Shown here piece by piece: positions 36,699 through 51,200 of a DNA stretch of 64,000 nt. This DNA is from Trichoplax sp. H2 (lineage: Eukaryota; Placozoa; Uniplacotomia; Trichoplacea). Each line of letters starts with the position of its first letter. The stretch's first letter is position 1. The notes beneath the pieces were generated by a model. It did no database searches, was not told the origin of the DNA, and saw only the letters and a list, made by a program, of their open reading frames with translations. The stretch is from positions 1 through 64,000 of the forward strand of contig NOWV01000103.1 in assembly GCA_003344405.1 (NCBI GenBank). The letters are read 5' to 3'. A program made the position numbers and the translations under genes.

Positions 36699-38340
36699 TT
36701 GACATACTGTAAAATTCTAGGTAGAAGAATCGCTTGGATTGGATGCATTTTGATTTGGCTTTTAGCAAGCTACTGATTTAGGCGCGTGTTGGAGATGATT
36801 TTTCCTTCCTTGTATTCTAATCAAGTAGGTGTGCTATGATAAGCTGTGTTTCTCCAACAGGCAGTCCTAGGAGAACAACTGCAAAGCTTCTACAATAGTG
36901 GACTCTACGAATGCGGTAGTGAAAAAGCGAACCGATTTGAAATGGGCATGCATTGATGGACAGATTCAACTAGCACCCACGATCTTGGAATCCATTTTGA
37001 GATGGCACTACTTCTAACGATAATTACAGCCTGTCATTCACAGGTTACTGTCTACTAGGAACTTCAATTTGCACGGCACTTTGAGCGGTTATGTATTATA
37101 AAATCAAGAAATATACAACAGTGACTAAGGCCACTTATGCCAGCGCATCTTCAGTTACCACACCAACGATTCAAAACTGGAATTCTTGCTCGAGGTTTAC
37201 TACTTCATATTTTGTAGTACATACAGTAACTACAGGACTTTATTACAAATCACGACATTGCACTGATGAACCTCGTCAACATCTACTGTACAGTAAAATC
37301 CCCCTACCATGGTCCTACAAATGCTACCTACTTTATATTGTTGTATTTCTCTTGCAAGTTTGAGTCTCTTGCCACCATTCCTAGCTAGAATCTACGATAC
37401 TCAAATGCGCCTCTCGTCTTGACTCTACTGTTAAGGGCAATCCAAGCTTAAAATAATTGAGATTATTAATTGATGAATTCATTCTACAGTATAGTTATCA
37501 CTCGTTTTACGAGAATATCTTTTCATTTTAGGCAGTTGATCAAAAATTCCAGAAATAAATATCGCATGTTTGTCAAGGATTTCAATTTTAATGTCAAAAT
37601 TTCCATGGCCTCTATACTGTATAAGAAATTTCAGTATGTTGTCGATCCGCCATGATTGAACGGATGCCAGCAATTTGCGCATCTCTACGCAGACTCAAAC
37701 CATAAGCGGAGTAATTATGACTTGGTATTTATAGGTATGGCTCGCCTTGTTACAACTTCGTGAACTACGCAGGTCTGCTGTACGCTAACAACGAACAGCG
37801 CAACTCCAATCTAAACTCTCAATGTATAGACTGGCGTTCCCACTGCGGAAAGTTAGATTGAGCTCTCGCTATCTTGCCCGCTCGTATTGATCAGCTTGCG
37901 AGACGAAAGAGCTCTACAGAATGCTTAGAATGTAGTATTAAGTATTAACTGGCCAAGGATGATTCTGTCCTACTGTAATGTGAGAAGTTGTATCTTGTCT
38001 TTTTCGACTACAAATCCCACAGCATACGCGTAAGCTGTACAGTACATGATGATGATAAAAAATGCAGATTATCATTTCAATGGAAGAGTCCTAACTAGCT
38101 TGACGTTAATGACTATAGCTATTTATTAAGGCGTCATAATTTTATGAAGAGTCATTTCATTCTGACTGCAGATTTTTTGAATTACATTTCATGGATCACT
38201 AGAAGAATAAGCACTAAGTATATTTCGAGTGGTCCATGGTACAATAGTATCTTCTAATACCAGAACAATACAAAAGATTGCTACGGCATCATGGAAAACG
38301 ATATCGAAACCCTTCCCTTTTCGACCATTACGATAAAATA
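36699..38340. other. Gene-poor region
   Basis: No exon of a known family seen. Sense and antisense frames of 60-90 codons (37091-37363, 37470-37682) lack splice context or similarity. Confidence 0.4.
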
Positions 38341-38653
38341 CTCGTATACTATTCGTCAAAGTAATATGAAGCATGATACTGACGTATACGAAGGTAAAGG
38401 TGCATATAGATGAAATAAACTTGCAAACGTTTCCGATGTCGACTTTATGAAAGCGAATAGCCTCGTAGCCATTGAATCAAGACACAATTTTATACTCGTA
38501 TGCTATTCGTCAAAGTAATATGAATCATGATACTGACGTATACGAAGGTAAAGGTGCATATATAAGATGAAATAAACTTGCAAACGTTTCCGATGTCGAC
38601 TGTATGAAAGCGAATAGCTTCGTAGCCATTGAATCAAGACACAATTTTATAAT
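38341..38653 (+). repeat. 154-bp tandem duplication followed by a C11 run
   Basis: The block starting CTCGTATACTATTCGTCAAA at 38341 recurs at 38495 (CTCGTATGCTATTCG) and runs through ACACAATTTTAT, with only a handful of differences and a 3-bp insertion. An uninterrupted run of 11 C residues follows at 38658-38668. Similar C runs occur at 47740-47749 and 52905-52913. Confidence 0.9.
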
Positions 38654-39382
38654 TTTACCCCCCCCCCCAAATCTACAGCATAATACGCGTATATTACCGT
38701 ATAGGAGTTTCACACCACATAGAACCATTTTCCACACTATGGCAAAACAAGAAAATACCATAACATGATAAAGCTTGACATGCTACGTCATCAGAACAAA
38801 AAGAATTAAATACATGATTTCAAAGATTTGATAATTGTTTATATCAGTAACTTTATCCAAGCGTCATAAATAACTTTTATATGAGTCTCGTCGTATAAAC
38901 GGTAAAATAAATTGTAATTTACAGACTGATCTATGACAAATGACGATAAATTTCAATATTTAAAATAACATTAACTATAAAAGCAAACTAGCATACCCTT
39001 ACCAAAACTTCTAAACCATTTTAATCATGGTTAACGTTGATTATTATTAAAAGTAGCAAATTACAAGCTTTCTCAAGTAACAATATGAAAATAAAGACAT
39101 GTGTACACTCAGATATATATGCTTATATATAGGTATATATCTGTCTGTATTGATACGATCTTGCCAAAATTAATCCAAATCGTGATGAAATCATGCGTGA
39201 GCAAAGTAAACCTGTAATACTAAATTCATTGTAGCGGTAATAATAGAAATAGTCAAGTTGATACCGTTAATCTATCAAATATGATTATTAACTTATGTTA
39301 CTGTATTTTATAACCGACAGCGGCGTTATTACATTTTACAAATAAGATATTCCTTATTTACCCAGTAGGGAAACAATAAATA

Positions 39383-42300
39383 TTAAAGCGGAAGATTTAA
39401 AGGTAAAAAGGCTTTTCTACAAAATGTAACTGCAGGGGCTGGAACGCGATCATAATCGTGTAATTGATCCATATGTGCAGGAGACAAGCCCCGTAGTCCA
39501 GAACGAAATTCTTTATCAAAATTGTCTTCAAAGTAGATCAAAAAATATAACCATAAATAAATTGCATTCAAAAGTTTAACAAAATATCATTATAATATCT
39601 CTACTGCCAGATTAGCACTATACTTACATAGCTATCATGATATTTCACTTACCTTGTTCAATATATTGACTGCAGACACAAGCTAGGAATAATAATTCTC
39701 TGTAAATACTTCTAAAAATTGAAATACACACTAAATCAATCCTTTAACTAGGGCAAGATGAATAGTCAATCGAAGCACACAGTAACACAATACAGTACTG
39801 TATCGAACGTATTTCACTTTTTCATACCGGTGATGCATCCGTAAAGGATTTTTTATTCTTTCTTCTAACAATAAGGTAATTGGAGTGAAAACATTGTTCT
39901 TTTGAAGATTCGTGACGATAGTTTGAACCAAATCAACGTGACTGTCATGAAAAACGTAAAATTATTCTATCGAAATTTTGTGGGGGAAAAGCAACTTGCA
40001 ACATGCAAAGTATTTCCTACGCGTATATGCAAAAACATACCAATTCGAATGATCTTCATAAAAGTTTCCTTCATAATCATCTATGTCGACATAATTGTTA
40101 TCTAAGAAATTTACAATAAAAGATCAATATAAGGACTAACGTATACCCAATATAACCATAAATATAGCGTACCACTCAAGAACTGCCTATATAATGGAAT
40201 CCCATCACTTTCGTCATATTTCTCAAAATCCCATATAGGCAGTACAGCAACTCGCTTTACGTCTAGACGCAGCTGATATTATTGAAGCGCAGTATGTGTT
40301 AATGATTTAATATTGGTACCACATATACTGTACAGTTCAAGTTGAACTTCATCTAACAACAATGGCAGAGTCAAGCATAAAAATGAATTAAGCAAGTTAG
40401 CTAAACCTTAAGAGCTTCTCCATAATGTTCGATATCTTGCGCCTGAGCTCTTTTTAACAATAGTTTTGGTAAAGTTTTCGAGAATCCCGTTCTTGAGAAA
40501 TACCAAACCTAAAATCAACATTATATGGAATCATCCTTCTACAGGTATCAATTAGAAAATAAAGAAATACAATACTATACCAAATTCCAATAAACAGTGC
40601 CATGGTTATCAATAATGGCTGGATCAGCGAAAATATCAAGACCATGATTATCAACCAGGCTCTCTAACTCCTTCTGAAGTACAATTGGGCTTAAATATGG
40701 TACGGATATTGATTCCTCTCGTATAGTATGCTCCGTGTAGAGTGCAGGCATTGACACAGAATATCCACCCGATACCTTAACATTACCATCATCTTTTACA
40801 TCAGAAGTATCGTTTGGTACCATCAAATCATATGCCAATGTCTCTTCCGGTTTGTCGTTGATATCTAAATCATTTACTTGTTTTCTTAAATCACTCATAC
40901 TAAATGACTTATGGGAAGAATGTGAATTAAAAGAATGCAAGCGTCCATGGTTTGTCATGTTATCATTTTCAATCAATTCCTTGTAGGGTTCTTCGTACTG
41001 ATCAAGAACAACAGCATTCGTAACCGGTGTTAAAACTGAACTCGGATACGCAGATTTTGGTGGAAACAAATTATTAATATCATACGAAACAGGATCGCCG
41101 TCCTCGAATGTATTTTCCCGTTCTTCTGAATCTAAAGATCCTGACATATCACTATTTGGTAACGAAATAGTCCTGAAAATGAAAATGATACATTATAAAC
41201 AGCCTAATATCCTAATTAATACATTATCTACAAGCCAACTTACGTTGGATGCCTTTCTTGATACAGCGGTCGATAATCCTACAATAATCGATAAACATAT
41301 AATTATATATTAACGGTTAAAGTTATTTTTATAAAGATCATACAGTAATACAGGCAATGCAACTGTCACTCCTACCTTGATAACTACTGTTAGGAATGCT
41401 ACAAACTTGGCACAACAATAACGACAGCTTTTACGAAGAATAAACAACATCATTATTATATAGATACAGAAGCAAAAAATAAATAGAAAGCTATAACAAT
41501 AAAGCAATTTAGAATTTATCAAACCTTGTGTTTAAGTTCGATTCATTCGCGGTCCATCCAGCCATAATTTCTTCATCATATAGAATAGCACTGCACGAAT
41601 GACACTTTGCACAGCTACTTATCGTAGCTTCAACTGCCAAATCTTCATCTTCATCATCTTCGTCATCTGCCTCAAGTAATGTACCATCTACAAGAGTACC
41701 ATCTAAGAAATTTGAAAATTCGTACTTGCTGTCAAAAGATGACAACAATCCAGACTCTAGCTTAGTATCAAAAGATTTAGAAAATCCATTTTTTCCACGT
41801 TTAAAGGTTAGACGTCGAGAAATCGAAGATAGAGATGAATTTAGAGATGATGACAGACTACTCGCAGCAGATAGCGTATCAAATGAACGTCTTGATCGAA
41901 TTGAAAAAATGTTTTGTTTTCTTGAACTTGCACTAGATGACATACTTGTATTCGAACTAACATTTCCTTGATTTATATTATACGACTTGCGAGGTGTTTT
42001 TACAGGAGTATTACAAGGTGGAACCCTTTGCTCCGAAATTATTTTGTGATTTGCCGTAGGTGATGGAGTTGACGCCATAAAAGGCCTTGTAAAATGTTCT
42101 GAATTATGAGATTGAGGTAACATCTCAAGACTATTATATAATTTCTTATATAAAATCGTTTTCGACATAACATCGTTATCTAAGTACTCATTTCTAGTGA
42201 TGCTATCGTTGTTATAAAAGTTGTCGCTGTAACTCGCATGATCTCCTTGGGCTTGCATCGTGTCAACATTATTTATTTTTAAGAAACTACGAAAAATTGC

Positions 42301-45300
42301 AATAGCAGTAACTACATTTCGGAGAAGAGACCACAACTTTGGGCCTGTTTTTTCCGGCCACGGATTTTCACTTACCGCCTAAAGAACAAAATTTGTTCAA
42401 ACTCTAGAATAAATAACTACAAGTAATTTTTATAAATCTTTATACCTTGTTGTAATAACCATAGGTAACTGCATTAGGGTGAATGCCGACAGCTCGCATA
42501 GTTAATAAAACCTACGTAGTGGTAAAGTTAGTAATGAATAAGTAATAATTATACAGCAAAAATAGATGCAAATATTGCAATTATAAAGATTTTTACTCGT
42601 ATGGCTAAAATTGGCAGCTTGTAAACCGCACACAGGTGCATCATTGATCTGTAGCAAAACTTAAAATGTTCAGGATGTTAGTTTTCCCGTAATATTTCCA
42701 GTAAATATTTATGATGTCAATATATATCTATATTATATTCAAATTACTTCGTCTTGCATGTGTAATTTTGATGTTTGCATTTGTAATAAGACCTACATAG
42801 TAAGAATATTAAGATTTACTACACTTAGCGGAAATATCGCTGATGTACCATATACAATATAAAATGCTCCTTCAAACCTGAAATCCTTTTTTGAGCGCAC
42901 GATTGGGCGATGATTGAACCTTCACGTAAGCAGGAAGATACATGAACCAAATAGTATAGCAACTTCTTAATAAGTATTTTGCCCAAAGTAGCGGACTTTT
43001 CGACTGTTTTCTGGCGATCTACATGTAAACATTAAGCTAAAAATTTTAGCATATGCTCTATATTCCATTTTACAAACTCAACTTTCCTATTTAGAAAACT
43101 CTTCAACTTATGGAAGTATAGAATAACCTCAGCAGCTTCTTCCCTTTCTGCTTGTGAACGTAATAAATTTCCTCGTATTTGCGGCGAGTACATCAAATCT
43201 AACTGATAGTCTTGACATTTCGTAGGCAGAACCAGGAGCGACTCATCTAGTGCAGGAAATGATGAGTACCTAAACATTCATTATAAACATAAGTCCTCAT
43301 GTTAAAATACAGCACTTGCTACTATGCTATTAAGCCAATTCGTACTCGTATTTTTTATTTTCTGGAAGTCCTTCCGTATCTGGCGATGGAATGACTAAGG
43401 TTGTGTAGTTTCTAGAATATGTATAAAAACGTGGCGCAATATATGACTTGAAGATATCAAACAGTCGAGCACTTAAATTGTATTTATGCATTACTTTTGC
43501 TTATGGTCGTCTAACTCCGTAAGGGAAATACCATTCTCAACCTTAAAATGTAAATGATACCGATAAGACTCACGCGGTAGTAATTAATAAAGAAATATAT
43601 GATAACTCAATAAACTGAGAACTAAAAGTAACGCTTTAGTTTAAAACCTTGTTGATATAGTCATCAAAAAATGCAAATTGGACATCGACAGGGGACACAA
43701 ATGATCTCTGCTCTATGAATCGCGTAAATAACTAAAATATGTACGGATAGCAACACTTAGCTTAGATGTAACATCACTTTTGTTAGGCCTACCATATTAA
43801 TACAAATGTAAATAAACCTGAGTTTTGACTAATTGAGAAAAAAATTTCTTTGCTCCACTAGATCTACTTTTCAGAAAACCTGTTAAAAAATGAAATGCTT
43901 TGTAAAGCAATATTCGCCACCCTCTATTAAAAGATAATTATAATTCTCTCACCTTCAAAATCAAACAATGATCTAGCATCGTATACATCTGAAGATGGCG
44001 ATTTCGTTATGGGTAGCAAAAATCGCCTATTTAAACATAGAGAAAGTATGAACGTTGTAACGATAATGTAATCAAAAGGCGATACAACTGCTAAAGGTGA
44101 ATAAATTTTGGATACGTACTTGTAGCCACGCAATAATATCGCTTGTATCGCTAAAAATATATGCTGTATATTTGAGCTAATCGATCTCTGAAAGAATGGT
44201 TAAAATATATTTGTTACTAATCAAATAATTCCTAAAGTTTTCATAGCAAGTTAAATTCGTTAGCAAACCAATTTTCGCTTGATCGTCACATCGTATTCTA
44301 AAGGCGCAATATCAACGGCATAACTTAAACTATCTAAGTTGCCTTGATTCTCTAATGCTATAATATAATGAAACAGAGTTATTTTAAACATAATTTTCGT
44401 TCCTCGACATTTGGTTATAAATAGTCCGTACACTGCAGTAACTGCTGATGAATCCTTCTAAGCTGTTTAAGGACCACGTCTGCGTATTTCTATAAAATTT
44501 ACGACTAGTTAAAAAGTTGTCTAAGACCCAATATTTCAAGCAAGTTATATTGTAAATAAATAAAAGTTCGTCTCGTACCTTTGGTAATATTTTCCAAGTG
44601 ATAGCCCTTTTCTCTGCCCCACTATCGGACGAAATTTTTATGAAAAGTAAAATTAGATTCGTACAGAATTCACCTTTAGCTCACTTATCATGAATTATAC
44701 TTACTATGATATCGTATTTGTATCTAAATCGACACATGTTAATTCAAGAGGTGGTCGGTAAAGATCAAAATACTTAGAATCAATGCCTGTTAAAGATACA
44801 ATACAAACGTTTTCATTATCATTTCAATATCTAGCTCTTAGATATCTAGTACAGCGTGAAATACCTTGGCTATACAAGTACAGAAAGGAATTAATTCAAA
44901 GACAGCAAATTTAACACAATTCGATTTATACCATACTATGAATCCTGCAGAGGTACTAAGTAGCTAAATCTTAATATAGTTTAAACAGTATTTATTTCTA
45001 GCATTAAATATTACCAACCGACAATAAATGGACATGGTGCATTAAGAACATCAGCTAATTTGACCGGACACAGAGGAATATAAGGACACTGCCATTCGAA
45101 TGGGAATATAATCTGTGGTAGTTTATAAAAATTAATTAATAATCAATTAATTTTGTAACGCAAAGATACTTCCAATAAAATTCTAGATTTATCTGCATAG
45201 TATCTATAAGAAGGCATTATACAGTAATTAATAATATAGGTTATCAAGCAAAATCAATTTACTGAAGTGAGCGCTTCAGCTACGCTTGTCAATAATGCCG

Positions 45301-48290
45301 GTCGGCGACAGTGTAAAAGAATCTTTTGCTCCGTCAAAGCTAAACATAGCAATGTTAAACTATTTTCAGGTCCCAGGCAGCGTAAGAAATTAATAAAGGA
45401 AGCACCACTGTAATAGAATAAAAGTATGTATCAAAAAATTTTCTTTATAAACTTGTGAGATGGTAAGGTCAAGTACTGTGTCAATAATATTCCTTGTAAT
45501 AATATGCATACGATCGTCATTACTTAACCTTAATGGTAAAGGAGAATCGACAGGCCTTTGCAAATAATGCTTTTCATGACCCATCTGTAAATGAGATGTA
45601 ATTGTAACCATTACATCAACGGTATGGTACTTTATAAATAAGACTTCCATCGTACCTGCAACAATATCTGTGGTCGATCGGGTGGTGGAAATGGTACAGC
45701 ATCCATAAAATGGGTTACATACCTGATGAAATCCAATAAAACATTGGTTACAATAGTTTGTATATACATGAGAATTTTAATATTCATAAAATTTTATGCT
45801 AGGTTACGTGGTTCTTTACAAGCAAAGTATAATAGTTTTAATACCTTTCGATTGGAATCTCAGTTTGTGCAGATACAGATATTCTATAAAGATTACGTAA
45901 AAACCACCGAAAAGTATCAAAAAAAGGCCAATGAGATAGAAGACAAATACACTTAGTCGCATAGGCTTGCTTAGGATCGGATTTCTGTAAGCAGTAGGCA
46001 AACAGAATGAAATGTCTTTTGATAAGTTGCAATAACCGTACTTAATAATATTACAGTAAACGTTGGAATGCATTATTGTAATTACTAACGGTGAATCAAT
46101 TTCTCTACCTTAAAAACTCGTTCCATATATGGTGTCCACATATCAGACGGTAATTGTTCATAAAATGTTACAGCAGCACCATATACCTAATTAAATTTTA
46201 AATAGTATTGAAATATGGTAAAATAGGAAGGTAAATCAAGACTTTCATATTACATTAATTTTTAATTATCCATCATACATTTAATAAGTAGAGTACAGTA
46301 CAGTACATCATACGATTTGCCGATACCTTATCACCCGATTCCTGAGTTAGAGCAAACGTTGAAAACATCGGTAATGGATGAACGGCATGGTCTGACCAAT
46401 ACTCAACAACAGCTCCCATAGGCAGACAAAATAAAACAACACTATCTGGCAGAGCAAACCAGCTATGATCCTTTAAAGGGTATCGACTTAGTACGTCTAA
46501 TATTAAGATTAAATTAAAATCAATGTCGGTTTTATATCCAAGCGATACGTTCAACGAAGTCGTAAATTGCCTTGATGAATGACGTTAATATCAACATTAA
46601 TTAATGCGAACCTGCTTTGTAGCGAATTGAACGAGCTTGTACTATGGCTTTATTGTAGCAAAGATGAACTTCAGATCCAATCTGTTATACAAAAAATTAA
46701 ACATACAGTATAATAAGTTTCAAAGCGTTCTAGGTGTGCTGTATCTTTGCATATAGGGTTACATAGCGTATTTATAATCCAACTTGAAGATTTGTAAACA
46801 ACTAAAGCTGTTAATCTTACAATGCTTTTGTTAAGACATCTTTTTACTATATGGAATGTATGCGGTGGACTTTCTCCCTAATACATAATAATAAGAATAA
46901 ATTCATTTTTTTTAAATGAAGAATAAATGAACTATACTGTTTGATTGTAGATGTTATTCCTGTTCCATAATTATTTTAAAAGTAATTTTCCCTCTTGATA
47001 CCTTGCTGCTGAGTACAACACCAATACTTGTAATTGCTAACTGATTATGTCCACCAGCTGAAGCGGCACGGCGAAATGCCAAGAATGTGGACGGCTTAGA
47101 CTTATAATTCAAATCTGCTGATCTCCCATATGCCGTCGTCTTAACTATTTGATAGCCACTAGGTAGTTTCTCTTTACCACCATAGTAAACACTATTCGCA
47201 TTAAAAGATGAATAAGATGAAAACAATTGTAGTGGAAAATTGCCATATTACCATTATCAGGGAAATGAAAATAATGGTAGGAGGGAAATTCAAGTTTATA
47301 ACAGCTAAGTAATTATCGTGGGAACCCATTCTACCGCAGTGTGTGCTGAATTAAGAATAGGATAATAGCATTTTTTTTCTACTTTCAATTTACGAGAAGG
47401 TAGTACAATTTTTTTTACCTAATATCGGTTATGGGAGGTTCATCGGTGCCACGACGGAAGCAAAGGTAATAAGAAAAGCCGCGGAAGCTACCATAATTGA
47501 GATCAGCAGCATACCCACTTAAAGTATTTTCTACGCAGGTATAACCTTGACCGTGGGATACAAAAGATATTCATCTAAGTTTACGCACTGGAGCACAATA
47601 CATTACAAGCCGTCTGTTTCTGCTTGTTTCACAGTTGTTAAATTATAAAATCTGGGGAAATGCAGCTTCCTCCATTTTTTGACTTTTACTAACTTTTCCA
47701 TTCTATGTACAAGGTCATGAAATGATTTAAAGTTAAATTCCCCCCCCCCAAAAAAAGAAGAAAATAATGTGGAAAATGAAAGAAGCACTGGTAATACGCG
47801 TATGCCTTCAGGACTTGTAAATACACGTACGCCGGTTTACTTTGCTGAGTATTTATTGCCCGTGATATATGGCAACTAATAATGGAAACTGTCAAAATGT
47901 AGTTACTGCAGTAAATGGAGTATCAATAAAATTAAACAATTCATTGAATAGCATCAAATAACAGAAAGCACAGTCGTATTTCTTTTCCAGGTGAAATAGA
48001 TTGTATTACATGTTGTTGAAGCGTTTCCATTTACAATACTAATCAAGTTATTTGACTACTACGCGTTGATGGTGAGAGAAGAATACAACTCTCCTACCTG
48101 GAGGTACATCTTCTCCAACACTTCTACAAATAACAGTAATATCGGTGATGGGTTCAGTAGGCCTGGGGACAACGGTATTGCCTAAAGTCTCATTACATTC
48201 ACGTTCTTGCATCGGGCTGTCTGTATTTTGCAATCCTACCATAACAAAATAATCGGCAATACGTTGTGCTCTTCTTGATTGATACGCCAT
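39383..48290 (-). CDS. DENND4: DENND4-family Rab guanine-nucleotide exchange factor
   Basis: DENND4 proteins activate Rab10. Exons: 48290-48098, 47545-47419, 47191-47002, 46877-46821, 46681-46612, 46496-46327, 46186-46109, 45984-45845, 45722-45656, 45584-45529, 45407-45263, 45112-45019, 44786-44705, 44621-44579, 44489-44432, 44357-44269, 44187-44120, 44026-43953, 43879-43818, 43731-43648, 43541-43495, 43411-43346, 43269-43108, 43010-42878, 42792-42748, 42659-42597, 42511-42446, 42378-41525, 41427-41376, 41278-41244, 41172-40581, 40508-40407, 40254-40173, 40101-40041, 39941-39828, 39699-39653, 39525-39383. Sum 4611 nt, 1536 aa (human DENND4A about 1860). MABP-like N-terminus ([46 protein letters not shown]); uDENN ([24 protein letters not shown]); cDENN ([57 protein letters not shown]); dDENN (YINKV region); PPR-like ([13 protein letters not shown]); CAKCHSC...SCRYCC zinc-ribbon-like pairs around [18 protein letters not shown]-terminal [17 protein letters not shown]. 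The ATG is the first in frame before [10 protein letters not shown]. Confidence 0.96.
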
Positions 48291-51200
48291 CTTGATATCC
48301 AATCAATTAAGCTTTTCTTCCCATCCAGTATCGGCTCGTAATGTACGTTGAATGATATTGACTTGAAGAGCGATAGACCAGATATCAATGAGAACTGGTA
48401 GTGATAATATAGTAATTGAAAATTCAGTGATGACTAGGCGTTAATTCAACAATAATTTGTACGATCTACTCCAATTCAACAAGGCCATTGCATCCAGTAC
48501 TAGCGACGTCTACAGCGGAAAAAAAATTACCAAAGTCCAAGACTGACGAGTAATATCTATTCTCAGTCAATTTAAAAATCCATGGATACCCTATCAAAAG
48601 ATCGATACCAGTCAAATTGGATCATGTTGATACTCTTTTAATCGCAGTCATCGTTCCAAAGTCTTCTATGAATCAAGATCTTTCAATGGCTAGCAATAGC
48701 ATTAATTTATTTATTCTACCAATTAATAATTCTATGCCGTAAAATGCAGTGAATGCGGGACTTGGAGAAACGCCAGACCTGAACAGGAAGTGCAATCTGG
48801 ACGCTTTTATACCCACACTACTTACAGTACTTGGTACTGTGAATCGAGAGTAGTTTATACTACAGCACGACGAAGCTGAAGTCATCCGTGGCCAACATAG
48901 TCAAGAGCTAGCAATCAAACTTGCTGTTTGAGTAGCTGATCGCAATCGTCATCCTTGCCCGTCCTACAGTGCATTTCACTGCAAGACTCATTTCTACGGG
49001 TATTGTCATGGAGAAAAATGACGTACGCCAAACGCCGTATGTGGACAGAGCATTAATGGCTCGCTGTTGGTTTCTTGCCATTAACGTGGGATGATGGCTA
49101 CAAAAGTGTTTGTTATTCGTCCTACAGTAGGCACTAAAAGTAGGTAGTGATACTGGTGGATTTTCCACTTTGAAGCAATCCCCATAGGACGAATAATAGG
49201 GACTAGAAATGATTTTCAACATGGAGAAATTGAATCATCATCGTAACCAATTGACTCTGAGATGGACATCGAGATATTCCATTTATCTCGATGCTGGCTG
49301 GCTTGCCAAAGCCTACAATCTCTGTGTAGTCAATGGGTTTACAATACTAAACTCCAAATTGGAACGATTAAAATTGACCAAATCTCGAATAACGTGATAC
49401 AATGACTGAAACTACAAGCCCGCAAATAGAAAGAAAAAAAAAATGAATTCCATCTGACTCGCAATCGATCATAACCCATGCATTTATTCAAAATTTCACA
49501 ACAGATTATAGAGCTCGTATATCAGCAATGGCTATCATTTCCTCCAATGGATCTTCTAAGTTGCCAATATTTACACAAAAAGTAGCAGCGAGCGTGGATA
49601 GGCAGACCAGCAATACTCGATAGTTTTGGATAGTGTATTTAATTTTGATTTTGGGGGGTGATGGATTGATTGATTTTATTATAGCATCAAAAGAATCACA
49701 ACGTGGTATTATATTCATAGATGTGTATTGAATTCATGAATCGCATCTTGGAAGTCATTTCTACGCATATGATCATGGTTGTACAGTATTGTATTGTCAA
49801 CTGTATAAAGTACCCTTTTAATATTCCGGTGTTGAAGTATATAGTAGAATAGAGAGTACCGAAAGTGGGCTATGCAAATCAGTACAGCTTCGTCATTTTG
49901 ACACAAATTGTAAGTCATCAAAAGCGATAATTATACTGTAATACAAACCATAAATTCATCATACTCTCTTCTTGCTTAACTAAACGACAAATCTTTTGCT
50001 CATGGAACACCTTGAGAGTATCTACTACCGTTACATAAAGTATGTTACTCCATCGAACGCTAGCTAATTTTGAGCTTGTCATAACAATTACTTTCAACTT
50101 GATGTAGATGGATGACTTAAATCAAGGCGCAATCATTCCAATCTTAACCTGTTTATATCATTTCTACTTGTAATGAATGAATGAATTAATAAGTGAAAAT
50201 AGGTAAATGAACAGTCCATGTACCGCCTATTCGTCACATGCATTGACAGTATATATAGACTGTATATATATAGTATTGTAAACTAAGAAATAGTGCGTGT
50301 GTGATCAAGAATAACCGTGGAATGTCAATAGTCAACATTGTAGTAGAAATGGATTTCATGAAACAGCCTTCGCATTCGTAAATACGCGTATTATAGAGCC
50401 CAGGGTAGCTCAGGGAATGACACTAATTTTTTTAGATTGATTATCTCAAAAGCGTATCTAGCAAGCTGTGATAGTTTATAGCCGCAACTTTGGATGTTTT
50501 CTTGGAACAATAATTCGAAGTTATTTGCCTGATGTATTAGCATTCTTCTTCTCTTTGCTAACGCAAATAATTTGCATGGAGATTTATATAAAGATCGTAA
50601 TAAGACATATGACTAAACAATTGCGTTGTAGTTTATGAGTCATAAATCCACGCCGATTGTTACCTACAAGGATACCGTAAAAGTGTGTGTGGGTTGATGA
50701 ACATGATGATGGCCCGTATGCTATAAGCACATAAGTTACGAAACTGTTGGCAATTCATTAATGAATCGTCATTAAATGACAATGATCATTATTTTACCGT
50801 TTACACTAAGCGTATACAGTATTCTATCATGGCTGTAAGCCTTTCTGCTGTACTGTATACGTACAGTAGAAAAACAACAATTTTCCAATATACGCACTTT
50901 ACAGTTTCGTTCAGTTGAGCCTTAATACGTAATAACGTAAAACGCTTACGAATTTATAATCGCCTTCATGCAAACATAAAACTCGATTTTTAGCTTATTT
51001 AAATCCCAGAATTAGAATTAATCAATGAACCCTTTTAAATTTCTGTATGCATGAAACCGTAAGGCGAAATTCATTGTTGGTCTATTGTCATGGAAAGAGG
51101 AAATCAATATGGCTTTAAATCAATAACTATTGTGCGAACAGAAACCTCTAATCAATAAATAATGATTTAATTAAAAGGATTACGTAGTAATACGCAGATA

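Noticed and set aside
44432-44489. DENND4 exon ending at GTGTAC (low end 44434)
   Set aside because: That donor leads to a stop in the next exon; the neighbouring donor GTACGG two bases on keeps the frame and the conserved sequence.
49506-49718. 70-codon ATG frame with a hydrophobic segment as a small membrane protein
   Set aside because: No relative, no flanking exons and no promoter or poly(A) context; below my threshold for a gene call.
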